Assembly (NCBI RefSeq): GCF_900116235.1
Contig: NZ_FPAA01000001.1
Coordinates: forward strand, 124,001 to 188,000
Length of the DNA stretch: 64,000 nt
From: Marininema halotolerans
GTDB taxonomy: Bacteria > Bacillota > Bacilli > Thermoactinomycetales > DSM-45169
Direction of reading: 5' to 3'
Each line of letters begins with the position of its first letter. The stretch's first letter is position 1. A program made the position numbers and the translations under genes. Positions 51,743-64,000 of this stretch are shown here, in pieces. Below the pieces are notes generated by a model. It worked only from the letters and a program-made list of their open reading frames with translations. It was not told where the DNA came from and ran no database searches.

Positions 51743-52510
51743 TCAGAGAGCCTCTAATTCATTCGACTCTGTTACGCGCTTCACAAAGGCATTGATCTCC
51801 GCAAAGAGCCGCTCTCTCTCCTTGTCCACCGTTATGATATGCCCTGAGTTGGCAAACCATCGAATATCCTTCACTTCCGAACCAATTGCTTCATATATGT
51901 AAGAAGCACTTTTTGGAATTACTGTCTCATCCTTCTCCGCTTGTACAACCAGAGCCGGTACCTTAACCTCAGGCAGGCGGGGGCGAAGGTAACGAATAAA
52001 CTTTCGTAGGGAAGCAACACATTTAAGGGGAGTACGGTCATAAGCAACTAAGTAATCTTCGATGTGTTGCGGTTTCCCCCCGCCTCTTTTTTGATAAGGC
52101 ATGACATAATGAAACAACCCTGTAAGATGTGCGCGCTTATCCTTCAGCCAGATGGGTGCACATAATGGAACAACCCCTGCAAGCGGCTCGGTTCGAGCAA
52201 GATTCAGGGCAAGGCACCCCCCCATCGAAAGACCGACCGCAAAGATCTCCTCCACGCCACTTTCCTTGAGACGCTGGTACCCTTCTTGGACACTTCGCCA
52301 CCAATCCGGCCAACCCGTGGAAATCATATCCTCTGGGCTCGTACCATGCCCGGCTAATAACGGAGCATGAACGGTATACCCTTGCTTATGAAGAAACCTT
52401 CCTAAGGGATTCAGTTCTGAAGGTGTGCCAGTAAATCCGTGAATTAACAGCATGCCAGTTTTTCCACCTTCGTAGAAAAAAGCTTCTGGCGATCGACGTT
52501 TTATTTTCAT
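51743..52510 (-). CDS. est: Carboxylesterase (alpha/beta hydrolase)
   Basis: 255 residues. TGMLLIHGFTGTPSELNPLG carries the oxyanion-hole HG motif; FAVGLSMGGCLALNLA is the nucleophile elbow (G-x-S-x-G); VPALVVQAEKDETVIPK holds the acidic residue; and ANSGHIITVDKERERLF the histidine. This is the Est30 family that always lies between secG and rnr in Bacillus. Hydrolyses short-chain esters; natural substrate unknown. An in-frame ATG at 52510 (MKIKRRSP) is the start. Confidence 0.93.
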   Translation of the reverse strand: MKIKRRSPEAFFYEGGKTGMLLIHGFTGTPSELNPLGRFLHKQGYTVHAPLLAGHGTSPEDMISTGWPDWWRSVQEGYQRLKESGVEEIFAVGLSMGGCLALNLARTEPLAGVVPLCAPIWLKDKRAHLTGLFHYVMPYQKRGGGKPQHIEDYLVAYDRTPLKCVASLRKFIRYLRPRLPEVKVPALVVQAEKDETVIPKSASYIYEAIGSEVKDIRWFANSGHIITVDKERERLFAEINAFVKRVTESNELEAL

Positions 52511-52752
52511 AACGTAAGCCTCCCGCTATCTTCAATCATTCTTAATGGGAAGAGAAGCGATTAATACTTGCCTTTATCAGAAGCATAGGTTGCGGGATCC
52601 GATCCCATGCCCCATTCTACGTACTATTCTGTTCCAACTCCCGCCATTTCAACCACACCAAGAACCGGACCCGCTTATGCCTTAGAGTAAGAGTATCACA
52701 GAACAAACCATCGGTGGAATGTTTTCCGACAAAAGCACGAACGAAGCAACAC

Positions 52753-52784
52753 AAAAAAGCACCCGTATCACAACGAGTGCTTTA
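52753..52784 (-). terminator. Terminator of 5S rRNA copy 1
   Basis: AAAGCACTCGT / ACGGGTGCTTT with TTTTTTG, directly after the 5S end. Confidence 0.85.
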
Positions 52785-52785
52785 G

Positions 52786-52903
<118 letters not shown>

Positions 52904-52911
52904 CTATAAAT

Positions 52912-52940
52912 AATTTATCATATTCCTTGCTGGATAGCAA
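52912..52940 (-). promoter_or_regulatory. Promoter of 5S copy 1
   Basis: TTGCTA, 17 nt, TAAATT on the minus strand. The -10 hexamer lies 8 nt before the 5S start. Confidence 0.65.
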
Positions 52941-52959
52941 GTGTTTTTAATAAAATTGT

Positions 52960-53616
52960 TTAACGCCAAATTTGGTTGCCAATTAACCAATTTAAAGCTT
53001 CATGCCATTGCCATGCAATTGTTGCTTCATAATTGGCTGGAAGCTCGTTTTTATCCTGCTCACCCGACCATAGTAATCGACGCAACCAATCCAATTCATC
53101 CAGTATTTCAGAGAGAGGACGTAATTTGGCTTCATTCATATATGTAGTCACTTCGGTTTCAATCTCGGGCACTACTTCTTTTACTTTGCTCCCATCACAC
53201 TCGACATCAGGAAATCCAAGTCGTTCCACCTTACCTAGCGCCCAGAGAAGGACCCATAATGCTTCCATCCGCCACGACAACGGATGATCCTCCATATCCT
53301 GCAGTTTTGTCTCTTTATCTTCAGTGATTGGCGGAAGTGCCAATTGAAAGACAGGTTCTTCCTCTGGACTCAGCCGGTCCCACAATCTCTCACTTTGGAT
53401 CCAACGAGCCAGGAGCTCGGGTTCATCATGAAAAATGACACCTTGCAAAGCGTACAGGATCACTACCCGAGCGGCAACATCCGCAGGGCGCCTTAGACGG
53501 ACATCCTCTTCTCCTTCAATGACAGGGAGCGATGGATCCACTGGTACTCCCTGACTTTTAAGGCGTTCCTCGGAGCGAATTTTTCGATCCATGCCCATAT
53601 CCACTTGTACACTCAT
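52960..53616 (-). CDS. DUF4272 family protein
   Basis: 218 residues from ATG 53616 (MSVQVD) behind AAAGGATG; the longer frame runs through 5S copy 2 and is not real. LRRPADVAARVVILYALQGV near 50, EEPVFQLALPPITED, HPLSWRMEALWVLLWALGKV (W-R-EAL--LLWALG) and LSEILDELDWLRRLLWS match DUF4272. Function unknown. Its position between two 5S genes is odd and breaks the usual secG-est adjacency. Confidence 0.8.
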   Translation of the reverse strand: MSVQVDMGMDRKIRSEERLKSQGVPVDPSLPVIEGEEDVRLRRPADVAARVVILYALQGVIFHDEPELLARWIQSERLWDRLSPEEEPVFQLALPPITEDKETKLQDMEDHPLSWRMEALWVLLWALGKVERLGFPDVECDGSKVKEVVPEIETEVTTYMNEAKLRPLSEILDELDWLRRLLWSGEQDKNELPANYEATIAWQWHEALNWLIGNQIWR

Positions 53617-53742
53617 GTTGACATCCTTTCCAACCGTTCTCATATCTATCATTTTGCACATAAGAGAAGGCTTCCGTCTATAGCTGAAAGGACCTAATTT
53701 GCTAATTTTTTGCTTAACGAAACCTAAATAGTCCCATCCAAC

Positions 53743-53774
53743 AGAAAAGCACCCGTATGGAAACGGGTGCTTTG
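53743..53774 (-). terminator. Terminator of 5S rRNA copy 2
   Basis: AAAGCACCCGT / ACGGGTGCTTT with TTCTG. Confidence 0.85.
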
Positions 53775-53775
53775 G

Positions 53776-53893
<118 letters not shown>

Positions 53894-53901
53894 CAAGTAC
53901 T

Positions 53902-53930
53902 ACTATACCATCTCTTTCGCTCATTGGCAA
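53902..53930 (-). promoter_or_regulatory. Strong promoter of 5S copy 2
   Basis: TTGCCA, 17 nt, TATAGT on the minus strand. The -10 lies 8 to 9 nt before the 5S start; rrn-promoter quality. Confidence 0.8.
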
Positions 53931-54003
53931 GAGAAAAAATGATTTTCTACGTAAATAATCGATTAAAATTTCAACTACACTGAAAATCCATTTTCCTATT
54001 TGC

Positions 54004-54041
54004 AACAAAAAACAGCCGGGCATCTCCCTGCTGTTTTTTGA
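54004..54041 (-). terminator. Terminator of secG
   Basis: AAAACAGC ... GCTGTTTTTTG around CGGGCATCTCCCT, next to the secG stop. Confidence 0.8.
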
Positions 54042-54051
54042 CTATTCCTCA

Positions 54052-54294
54052 TTACTTAGCCCATACGTCAGAGTAGCCTGCTAATAAGGTTAAGATTAAA
54101 AAGAGAATAGCCAGCACAACGGTCACTTTGCCTAAAAGGGCATCGATCCCTCTTGCTTTCGTCTTTCCAATCAAATGCTCCGAAGCTCCACCGATCGCAC
54201 CGGAAAGACCTGCGCTCTTACCGGACTGAAGGAGAACGACGATAATCAAACCAAGACAGACGATGGCAAGCAAAACATTTACTGCAGTTACCAT
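54052..54294 (-). CDS. secG: Preprotein translocase subunit SecG
   Basis: 80 residues. Two membrane helices (VNVLLAIVCLGLIIVVLLQS and VTVVLAILFLILTLLAGYSD) flank the conserved cytoplasmic loop LLQSGKSAGLSGAIGGASEH. It is part of the SecYEG channel. In Bacillus it is followed by est-rnr-smpB; here two 5S genes and a DUF4272 gene intervene. Confidence 0.95.
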   Translation of the reverse strand: MVTAVNVLLAIVCLGLIIVVLLQSGKSAGLSGAIGGASEHLIGKTKARGIDALLGKVTVVLAILFLILTLLAGYSDVWAK

Positions 54295-54495
54295 CTATCT
54301 ACACCTCCCATTGGTGCGAAGACCTACGAAGTCACACTGATGTCAATTTACCATATCAACGGAAGGTTTTCAAGGTGGACTTGTTATGAATTCCCATTTA
54401 TTTCCTCGTTGGTAATGAACACACCTTCAATAATCCCTTTCCCTCTTTTATGAAGGTGCTTGGTTCAGGTGAGATTTCCTGACAACCTTTTCTTT

Positions 54496-54693
54496 TTATT
54501 CTCTGGCCTGCTCCTTCACACCATAGGCCATCACGATGACTGTATAATGCTTCTCATCATGAGGGATCACTTGTTGAACAACAACCGACTCTGCTTGATA
54601 GGAATCACGAATCTCCTGAACGGCTTTCGATAGACCATTCGCCAAATGATCATCCCCAATATTCAGCTCTAGATACACCTGTCTTTCGATCAT
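54496..54693 (-). CDS. Small conserved-type protein, unknown
   Basis: 65 residues with ATG at 54693 after AAAGGAGG. Alternating beta-alpha-beta look: IERQVYLELNIGDDHLANGL, SKAVQEIRDSYQAESVVVQQ, then HYTVIVMAYGV. Small sporulation-associated proteins have a similar plan, but I recognise no specific family. Between eno and secG, own unit. Confidence 0.55.
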   Translation of the reverse strand: MIERQVYLELNIGDDHLANGLSKAVQEIRDSYQAESVVVQQVIPHDEKHYTVIVMAYGVKEQARE

Positions 54694-54785
54694 GAATCAC
54701 GCCTCCTTTTTCGTTGGGTACCATGGTAACATCAATTTCATGATGATAAAAGAATGGGATCCACTTACTTTTCTTACCCACCAAA

Positions 54786-54818
54786 GAAAAAAATCTCCCT
54801 ACACTAGTGTAGGGAGAT
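54786..54818 (-). terminator. Terminator of the glycolytic operon
   Basis: Perfect 26-bp palindrome ATCTCCCTACACT / AGTGTAGGGAGAT followed by TTTTTTT on the minus strand, after eno. Confidence 0.93.
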
Positions 54819-54843
54819 GGATAAAGCCCTATGATTCAAAGGG

Positions 54844-57690
<2,847 letters not shown>

Positions 57691-57694
<4 letters not shown>

Positions 57695-58461
57695 TTGCTG
57701 TCACCACGCTTAGCAGCAGCATCCACTAATTGACCAAAGGAGTTCGGATCAAGACTGGCTCCACCTACAAGGGCACCATCAATATCCGGTCGCTCTAGGA
57801 AGGAATCGATATTACTTGGTTTGACACTTCCTCCATAAAGAATACGAATGTCTCTTGCCACATCATGATCCAGTTGATCCGCAACGGTTTTCCGGATAAA
57901 ACGGATGACCTCATCAGCATCATCGGCTGTCGCTGATTTACCTGTACCAATCGCCCACACGGGTTCATAAGCGAGAATGACTCGAGAAGCCTCAGCAGAA
58001 GAGCGTCCATCAAGGGCTTTTGCCACCTGATCACGTACCGTTTCTTGCGTACGATCCGCTTCCTTCTCCTCTAGGGTCTCCCCAATGCAAACAATCGGGG
58101 TCAGATCGTGGTCAAGTGCGGATTTGGTTTTTTTATTTACGGTTTCATCTGTCTCAGCAAAGTAGGTCCGTCGTTCAGAATGACCGATAATTACATAGGG
58201 AACATCAATATCCTGAAGCATCGTGGGACTTACTTCACCTGTATAGGCACCCTCTTCTTCCCAATGCATGGTTTGTGCTCCAATTCCTACACCGGTCCCA
58301 GAAGTCGCTTGAGCCAAAGCGGGTAGGGCAACAAAAGAGGCGCACACTACCTGTTCAACCCCTGACACCTCACCTCGTTCACGCAGTGCATTCATAAAAT
58401 CAAGGGCTTGATCCACGGTCTTATACATTTTCCAATTCCCTGCAATTACAGGAGTACGCAT
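57691..58461 (-). CDS. tpiA: Triose-phosphate isomerase
   Basis: 256 residues from ATG 58461 ([14 protein letters not shown]) after GGCGGTG. Catalytic Lys in GNWKMYK, His in [12 protein letters not shown], Glu in [15 protein letters not shown], phosphate loop in [11 protein letters not shown] and [10 protein letters not shown]. Interconverts the triose phosphates. Glycolytic operon member. Confidence 0.98.
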
Positions 58462-58531
58462 GCTGTTCACCGCCTTCATCCAATGTTGTCATCCTGCTAC
58501 AATTGCGCACTAGCAATGTAACCTTTATTCA

Positions 58532-59713
58532 TTAACGATCCAGTAACGCAGCTACACCCGGCAGAGTTTTTCCCTCCATCAATTCTAATGAAGCTCCACC
58601 ACCGGTCGAGATATGATCCACTTGATCAGAGAGACCCGCCTTGGCAATCGCTGCCGCCGAATCTCCACCTCCAATAATACTGATAGCATCGGAGTCAGCC
58701 ACTGCCCTAGCCACTGCAAAGGTGCCTTCAGCAAATCGATCGAATTCAAATACTCCGAGAGGGCCGTTCCAAATGACAAGCTTTGATTGCCGAATAATTT
58801 GAGCGTACTTTCCCCTTGAATCCGGCCCCATATCCAGTCCCTGTAAGTCTTCAGGGATTTCGTTTGCAGGGACGACTTCCGCTCGGGCTGTAGCAGAGAA
58901 TTCAGCAGCAGCTACCACGTCAATTGGCAGTTGGAGATCGACGCCTTTCTCTTCTGCTTTCGCCATAAACTCCTTTGCCAATGCTACTTTATCAGGCTCC
59001 AATAAGGACTGCCCAATTTCATACCCTTTTGCTTTCAAAAAGGTATAAGCAAGTCCTCCGCCAATTAATAAATGATCCACTTTATCTAACAGGTGTTCAA
59101 TGACACCAATTTTATCCTTAACTTTTGCTCCACCGATAATCGCCGTAAAAGGGCGCTTTGGAGAAGCGAGTGCTTTACCGAGGGTTTCGAGTTCCTTCTG
59201 CATAAGGAAACCCGCCACCGCCGGCAGGTAATGAGCGATACCCTCCGTGGAAGCATGAGCACGATGAGCAGCGCCAAAAGCATCATTTACATACAAATCT
59301 GCGAGGGAGGCAAATGATTGTGCGAGCCCGGCATCATTTGTTTCTTCTCCTGGATAGAAACGAACATTTTCCAAAAGGAAAATTTCCCCGTCCTTCATGC
59401 TTTGCACATGAGCAGTTACTTCATCGCCAACCGCTTCATCCGCTTTCGCTACCGTCTTGCCAAGGAGATCTGAAAGCCTTTTTGCCACAGGGTCTAGCCG
59501 TAAGGATTCAACAACTTGCCCCTTCGGACGACCTAAGTGGCTTGCCAAAATCACTTTTGCCCCTTGCTCACTTAAGTAGGAAATAGTGGGCACAGCCGCC
59601 TGGATACGATTATCATCAGTGATCTTTCCGTCTTCTAGCGGTACATTAAAATCCACGCGGCAAAACACGCGTTTACCACGGAGATCCACATCACGAATCG
59701 ACTGTTTGTCCAA
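58532..59713 (-). CDS. pgk: Phosphoglycerate kinase
   Basis: 393 residues if started at TTG 59713 (after AAGGAGGG), matching the normal family length; the ATG at 59803 lies in the preceding gene's region and adds 30 odd residues. [71 protein letters not shown] and [16 protein letters not shown] are the substrate and nucleotide loops. Forms ATP and 3-phosphoglycerate. Confidence 0.97.
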   Translation of the reverse strand: MDKQSIRDVDLRGKRVFCRVDFNVPLEDGKITDDNRIQAAVPTISYLSEQGAKVILASHLGRPKGQVVESLRLDPVAKRLSDLLGKTVAKADEAVGDEVTAHVQSMKDGEIFLLENVRFYPGEETNDAGLAQSFASLADLYVNDAFGAAHRAHASTEGIAHYLPAVAGFLMQKELETLGKALASPKRPFTAIIGGAKVKDKIGVIEHLLDKVDHLLIGGGLAYTFLKAKGYEIGQSLLEPDKVALAKEFMAKAEEKGVDLQLPIDVVAAAEFSATARAEVVPANEIPEDLQGLDMGPDSRGKYAQIIRQSKLVIWNGPLGVFEFDRFAEGTFAVARAVADSDAISIIGGGDSAAAIAKAGLSDQVDHISTGGGASLELMEGKTLPGVAALLDR

Positions 59714-59783
59714 TTTGTCGCCCTCCTTAGCATGAGAAAGAGGAGAGTAATCTCCCCTCTTTGTTACCCTCTTTATTCTAGTC

Positions 59784-60791
59784 TTAGAGGCCTTTCTTCG
59801 CAATGTAGATCATTAAGTCCACCATCCGGTTGGAGAAGCCCCATTCATTATCATACCAAGAAATGACCTTTACCATGTTGCCATCTTGAATCATGGTGGA
59901 TAAAGCATCGACGATCGAAGAACGTGGGTCCCCATTGTAGTCTTTTGAAACGAGTGGTTCATCAGAATAACCAAGAATTCCTTTTAGATTTCCTTCGGAA
60001 GCTTGACGAAGTGCCTCATTCACTTCTTCTACTGTAACCTCTTTTTCTGTTTCGGCTACAAAGTCGACTACGGAAACATTTGGAGTGGGTACCCGCATAG
60101 AAAAACCGTTCAGTTTGCCTCCAAGCTCAGGCAACACCTTAGAGACGGCTTTAGCTGCTCCCGTACTTGTTGGAATAATGGATTCTCCAGCTGCACGAGC
60201 ACGGCGTAAATCTTTATGAGGAAGATCCAAGATTTGTTGGTCATTGGTGTAGGAATGGACCGTTGTCATCAATCCACGACGCACACCGAATTGCTCATGG
60301 AGCACTTTCGCTACAGGGGCGAGGCAGTTAGTAGTGCAGGATGCATTGGAGATAATGTGGTGAACTGCTGGATCATATTTATCTTCGTTTACCCCAACGA
60401 CAACGGTAAAATCTTCGTCGTTAGCTGGTGCTGAGATAATTACTTTCTTCGCACCTGCTTGCCGATGTTTTTCTGCATCCGCCTTTTTAGTGAAGCGCCC
60501 GGTTGACTCCACAACGATCTCAACACCCATTTCACCCCAAGGAAGCTTTGCTGGATCGCGTTCAGCAATTACTACAACCTCTGTTCCATCCACCATCAGA
60601 CCATTTTGAGTAACCTCTACACTGCCCTCATATTTACCATGGATTGAATCATATTTGAGTAGGTGGGCAAGGGTTTCGGCATCTGTCAAATCATTGATTG
60701 CCACTACGTCTAATTCAGGATTTTTCATAGCAACCCGAAATACCGCACGACCAATTCGTCCAAAACCATTAATTCCAATTTTCGTTGCCAT
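59784..60791 (-). CDS. gapA: Glyceraldehyde-3-phosphate dehydrogenase
   Basis: 335 residues from ATG 60791 ([15 protein letters not shown]) after GGAGG. Rossmann motif INGFGRIGR, catalytic cysteine in [37 protein letters not shown] and [19 protein letters not shown]-dependent glycolytic type; first enzyme gene after cggR. Confidence 0.98.
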   Translation of the reverse strand: MATKIGINGFGRIGRAVFRVAMKNPELDVVAINDLTDAETLAHLLKYDSIHGKYEGSVEVTQNGLMVDGTEVVVIAERDPAKLPWGEMGVEIVVESTGRFTKKADAEKHRQAGAKKVIISAPANDEDFTVVVGVNEDKYDPAVHHIISNASCTTNCLAPVAKVLHEQFGVRRGLMTTVHSYTNDQQILDLPHKDLRRARAAGESIIPTSTGAAKAVSKVLPELGGKLNGFSMRVPTPNVSVVDFVAETEKEVTVEEVNEALRQASEGNLKGILGYSDEPLVSKDYNGDPRSSIVDALSTMIQDGNMVKVISWYDNEWGFSNRMVDLMIYIAKKGL

Positions 60792-60837
60792 CGAGCATTC
60801 CTCCGTATCTATGTTGTCAATCTTTGCAAACCAAACC

Positions 60838-61857
60838 TCACATGGGCAAAATCGCCCTGGCAGCACCTTCATCGGTGATGAGTGTTCCCCCTCCGACGGC
60901 AGGACAAACCGCTGCAATAGATGCAGCTTTATCCGATCCTCCAGCAACGGTAATCACATTGTCTGCTCCGGCTAAATCTTCCAACGTGAGTCCAATACTT
61001 CGCCCGTAATAGACGATCCGTCCATCGGGTGCGAAGTAATAGCCAAAGGCCTCCCCCACTGCACCCTCTTGCTGTAAATGAGCGAGCAATTGAGGCGAAG
61101 ATTTCCGTCGCTCAGCCATAGCCTTAGCATCTCCGATCCCATGAACGACAATGCGGGCGGATCGAACCAGTTCGACCACTTCTTGAATATGGGGTTCCTT
61201 AATTAATGTTTCGCGTGCCTCATCAGATAGCTGATCAGGAACATGGAGAAGCTGATATTTCCCACCCGATTTCGTAGCCATTTGAGAAGCAATGGTATTT
61301 GCCTCTAACTCCACCGCTTCTCCTAGACCTCCTCGTGCAGGCACAAATGTCGTCTCTTTTAGGCTAGAGGAGGCAGTCATCATTTCTGCAACCGCAGCTA
61401 ATGTCGTTCCCCCAGCAACAGCAACCACCTGATCCGGTTGAGCAATCGACTTTAAGATGCGAGCGACAGCACGCCCCATCTCTTTTTTCACCCAGTCAGA
61501 TTGGTCGGAATCACCAGGAACAACAATCACCCGTTTTAAATGCAGATGGGTTGCTAAACGCTTCTCTAAATCCGTTAAACCAAATAAATCCTTCATCAGT
61601 GGTTCCATCTCAGCTACCAGGTCACTTCCAGCATCAGAAAGTTTCATACCAACAGTCTCAATACGTATAAGACCCTGCTCTCTAAGGAACTCTACTTCAC
61701 TACGTAGAATGCGCTCCGTCATCCCCAGGGCCGCTGCTAAACTGCGTCGCCCTACCGGTTGCATTAAATGCAATTGACGAAGAACTTCATAGCGTTGTTT
61801 TAAAACATCTAAGAGATCAGGCAAAAGTTTCTTCTGCATCTCGATCATTGTCTTCAT
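60838..61857 (-). CDS. cggR: Central glycolytic genes regulator
   Basis: 339 residues, SorC/DeoR-type. A helix-turn-helix at residues 35-75 ([33 protein letters not shown]) and a sugar-phosphate-binding domain ([53 protein letters not shown]). In Bacillus CggR represses its own operon and is released by fructose-1,6-bisphosphate. ATG at 61857 after GGAGG. First gene of the glycolytic operon. Confidence 0.96.
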   Translation of the reverse strand: MKTMIEMQKKLLPDLLDVLKQRYEVLRQLHLMQPVGRRSLAAALGMTERILRSEVEFLREQGLIRIETVGMKLSDAGSDLVAEMEPLMKDLFGLTDLEKRLATHLHLKRVIVVPGDSDQSDWVKKEMGRAVARILKSIAQPDQVVAVAGGTTLAAVAEMMTASSSLKETTFVPARGGLGEAVELEANTIASQMATKSGGKYQLLHVPDQLSDEARETLIKEPHIQEVVELVRSARIVVHGIGDAKAMAERRKSSPQLLAHLQQEGAVGEAFGYYFAPDGRIVYYGRSIGLTLEDLAGADNVITVAGGSDKAASIAAVCPAVGGGTLITDEGAARAILPM

Positions 61858-61870
61858 TTATACAGACCTC

Positions 61871-61908
61871 CGGGACTTTTTAAGTCCCATGTAGCGATTT
61901 ATGTCCCA
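61871..61908 (-). promoter_or_regulatory. CggR operator
   Basis: Minus strand: TGGGACATAAATCGCTACAT then GGGACTTAAAAAGTCCC. Two GGGAC direct repeats, the second with an inverted partner, match the known two-half operator layout. It lies 25 to 65 bp downstream of the promoter, so repression is by roadblock. Confidence 0.85.
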
Positions 61909-61940
61909 TGCGGGCCAAAAAAATAGAACCGACACCATTT

Positions 61941-61969
61941 ATTCTAGCTAAACCTGGTCAATTTGACAA
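61941..61969 (-). promoter_or_regulatory. Promoter of the cggR-gapA operon
   Basis: TTGTCA, 17 nt, TAGAAT on the minus strand. Confidence 0.75.
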
Positions 61970-61999
61970 GGTGGTTCGGCCTAAGATCGTAAAAAAACA

Positions 62000-63394
62000 T
62001 TATACATGCTCCGTGTTAAAACGCTTGCGCTTACGCGAAGTCCCAATTCCCATCTCTTCTCGATATTTTGTTACCGTCCGTCGCGAAATTTGCACCCCTT
62101 CCCTTTCTAAGAGCTCAGCAAGTCGTTGATCTGAAAGGGGCCTCACTTTTTTTTCACTAGCAATAAATTGTCCAATTTTATCTTTTACACTTTGTGCAGA
62201 AGTATGCGTCCCTTGGTCTGTCATGACCCCAGAAGGAAAGAAATACCGAAATGGAAAAACCCCTTGCGGTGTTTGTATATATTTATGTTGAGTTGCTCGA
62301 CTGACCGTTGATTCATGCATGCCCAGCAATGAAGCTACACGGTTAAGAGTAAGCGGCTTTAAATACGCTACCCCATGATGAAAAAAATCCCGTTGTTCAG
62401 CCAGAATTTTTTCCGTTACTCGATATAGGGTTTGACGGCGTTGTTCAATGTTTTTGACAAGCCACATCGCTGATTGTAACCGCTCTTTGATATATGGAAT
62501 CGCTTGTTTGGCGGTTTCATCCTCCATTCGTAACATCTTGGTATAGCGACTGCTAATGGATAATCGAGGCATATCCCCTTCGTTCACAACGATCTCCCAT
62601 TCTCCTTCCTTATCCATGACCGAGACATCTGGCAAGATATACTGGGGGAGCTCGTTATTAAATAACACTCCGGGTCTTGGGTTTAAACCTCGAATCACTT
62701 TAGCAGCCTCTTGGACTTCTTCCATCGTGCAATGGAGGCGGCGTGTCACTTCTGCCCAGCGCCCCTCTGAAAAGGGCAGTAAACACTTTTTGACGATGGC
62801 TAATGCAATCGCATTTGGCTCTTGTTCTCGCTGTAGCTGAATGGATAAACACTCGATGATGGATCGAGCGCCTATCCCTGCCGGTTCTAAATCATGAATA
62901 ATTGCTAAATAACGTTCCCACACCTCTTCCTCCATCATAAAACGCTTACATACGAAAGAAGGGTCAATATCTAAATATCCCTTTTCATCTAGACTACCGA
63001 TGATAAATTGACAAACTTTATACGCTTCATTATCGAGAGACAAGCATCGTAGTTGTTTTTCTAAACTATCCACCAGGGAATCTTTACTGGCAGTCATCCG
63101 CTCAAGGGGGGGATTGTCTTCTTGCCGTGCAATTCTCTTAGGATGTTCAGAGGAATCGAGGTAGGCTGTCCAATCAGAAAGACTTTCTTCACTCACTTGA
63201 AAGGGTTCACTATTTCCTGTTGGCGTCATACTGTCTATTTCTAATAACGGATTTTCCAAAGCTAATTCGTTAACAAACTGTGTTAACTCCCGGGCAGAAA
63301 GTTGCAATACGTGAATGGCTTGACGTAATTCCGGTGTCATCACAACTTTCATCCGTTGTTCTTGTGTAAGACTATACCCCATCGACAAAGCCAT
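62000..63394 (-). CDS. rpoN: RNA polymerase sigma-54 factor
   Basis: 464 residues from ATG 63394 (MALSMGYSL) after GGAGGTGA. The Gln/Leu-rich activator region (MTPELRQAIHVLQLSARELT, NPLLEIDS), a core-binding domain (GSLDEKGYLDID, DLEPAGIGARSIIECLSIQL), helix-turn-helix (LTLNRVASLLGMHESTVSRA) and the RpoN box (RRTVTKYREEMGI) are all there. It directs transcription from -24/-12 promoters with an enhancer-binding activator, in Bacillus for levan, amino-acid and carbon use. In Bacillus also called sigL, and next to cggR in several relatives. Confidence 0.96.
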   Translation of the reverse strand: MALSMGYSLTQEQRMKVVMTPELRQAIHVLQLSARELTQFVNELALENPLLEIDSMTPTGNSEPFQVSEESLSDWTAYLDSSEHPKRIARQEDNPPLERMTASKDSLVDSLEKQLRCLSLDNEAYKVCQFIIGSLDEKGYLDIDPSFVCKRFMMEEEVWERYLAIIHDLEPAGIGARSIIECLSIQLQREQEPNAIALAIVKKCLLPFSEGRWAEVTRRLHCTMEEVQEAAKVIRGLNPRPGVLFNNELPQYILPDVSVMDKEGEWEIVVNEGDMPRLSISSRYTKMLRMEDETAKQAIPYIKERLQSAMWLVKNIEQRRQTLYRVTEKILAEQRDFFHHGVAYLKPLTLNRVASLLGMHESTVSRATQHKYIQTPQGVFPFRYFFPSGVMTDQGTHTSAQSVKDKIGQFIASEKKVRPLSDQRLAELLEREGVQISRRTVTKYREEMGIGTSRKRKRFNTEHV

Positions 63395-63644
63395 TGCGGT
63401 CACCTCCGCATGTTCCATTATATGTTTCAACCGCCGTTACTGATTCTCCACTTTCATTACATCTTGAAAAGGAAAAGGAGGTTGGAAGACACATAATCGG
63501 GGAAGAATACGTAATGTACATATGAACCACTACCTATTTTATCACATTAAAGGTCGAGATCATTTTTACAATAACTACATACTGCTTGCCGTCGCTTCTT
63601 CGTTGCCTAATCCACTGGTGAGAGAAAGAATTATCGATCATCTC

Positions 63645-63673
63645 TTGCCTAATCTCCTGATCTTAGCTATAAT
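63645..63673 (+). promoter_or_regulatory. Promoter of tRNA-Arg
   Basis: TTGCCT, 17 nt, TATAAT, 34 bp before the tRNA. Confidence 0.8.
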
Positions 63674-63706
63674 GGTGTTTGTGACTTATCCACAAATACA
63701 CATTAC

Positions 63707-63781
63707 GCGCCTATAGCTCAGGGGATAGAGCACTGGTCTCCGGAACCAGGTGCCCAGGTTCGAATCCTGGTAGGCGCACCA
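63707..63781 (+). tRNA. tRNA-Arg (CCG)
   Basis: GCGCCTA / TAGGCGC acceptor, anticodon stem CTGGT/ACCAG with loop CTCCGGA (CCG), T-arm GGTTCGAATCC, CCA encoded. Confidence 0.96.
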
Positions 63782-63792
63782 ATTTTTTTATA

Positions 63793-63826
63793 GAAGACGG
63801 CAACCCTTTAGGTTGCCGTCTTCTTT
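63793..63826 (+). terminator. Terminator of tRNA-Arg
   Basis: AGACGGCAACC / GGTTGCCGTCT then TCTTTTG. Confidence 0.9.
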
Positions 63827-63850
63827 TGTACAGGAAAAGCTTCGACAGAT

Positions 63851-63880
63851 GTTGACCTTTCCTGACCTTTAAGCTATCAT
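63851..63880 (+). promoter_or_regulatory. clpP promoter with overlapping CtsR-type operator
   Basis: TTGACC (63852-63857), 17 nt, TATCAT (63875-63880). The heptads GTTGACC and CCTGACC, 3 nt apart (63851-63867), match the reverse form of the CtsR operator with three changes. CtsR should repress clpP until heat or protein stress. Confidence 0.65.
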
Positions 63881-63921
63881 GGAAATACAATCCAACCTTT
63901 CCGACAGAGGAGGAACCTTGC

Positions 63922-64000
63922 ATGAACTTAATTCCTTATGTTGTGGAACAAACAAATCGCGGTGAGCGATCCTATGATATCTACTCCCGCCTTCTTAAAG
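63922..64000 (+). CDS. clpP: ATP-dependent Clp protease proteolytic subunit (5' end only)
   Basis: ATG at 63922 after AGAGGAGG. The visible 26 residues, [20 protein letters not shown] then YSRLLK, are the standard ClpP N-terminus. The catalytic Ser, His and Asp lie beyond the window. Confidence 0.9.
   Translation, partial: MNLIPYVVEQTNRGERSYDIYSRLLK

Overview
The window looks like chromosome from a spore-forming member of the Bacilli. The evidence is the cggR-gapA-pgk-tpiA-gpmI-eno glycolytic operon, the secG-est-rnr-smpB-ssrA cluster, S-box control of metH, a tmRNA tag ending GKQESYALAA, and strong GGAGG ribosome sites with frequent TTG/GTG starts. The ABC-sigma operon style and moderate GC suggest the Thermoactinomycetaceae or a relative, but that placement is inference.

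Layout. 1-5330: methionine synthesis (bifunctional homocysteine methyltransferase/MTHFR, then metH under a SAM riboswitch). 5450-13337: a seven-gene translationally coupled operon on the minus strand, with two ABC ATPases, three permease-like membrane proteins, an ECF sigma factor and a membrane protein that is its likely anti-sigma. 14087-27681: a DEAD-box helicase, an EcsC-family protein, a membrane-tethered Mrr-like protein, a class B1 metallo-beta-lactamase, an MFS carrier, DinB and SDR proteins, a lipoprotein gene with an apparent ATC start, a uridine-kinase-like gene and an LPXTG-type surface protein. 28197-34126: a 5.8-kb island bounded by a perfect 128-bp direct repeat that contains a complete tRNA-Ala. 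It carries a secreted bacteriocin-like protein, a two-permease plus ATPase exporter, and broken tyrosine-recombinase fragments at both ends. 34392-40729: a pseudaminic/nonulosonic acid locus (pseB, pseG, pseH, a synthase-cytidylyltransferase fusion, an aldo/keto reductase) with truncated pseC, pseI and SDR remnants. 41010-47958: a leader-peptide plus terminator unit ahead of a frameshifted MFS efflux gene, two paralogous membrane-anchored proteins, an OrfB-only IS605 element with intact TnpB and a recognisable right-end RNA, and small proteins. 48187-54294: tRNA-Thr, tmRNA, smpB, rnr, est, two free-standing 5S rRNA genes flanking a DUF4272 gene, and secG. 54844-61969: the glycolytic operon with CggR, its operator and promoter. 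62000-64000: sigma-54, tRNA-Arg and the start of clpP behind a CtsR-like operator.

How parts work together. The glycolytic genes form one CggR-controlled unit. tmRNA, SmpB and RNase R form the ribosome-rescue module, here next to separate 5S transcription units. The ABC-sigma operon resembles sigY-type stress operons in logic. The island couples a secreted peptide to an exporter or self-immunity pump. The nonulosonic acid locus appears to be mid-decay or rearranged, because two of its six canonical steps survive only as fragments in this window.
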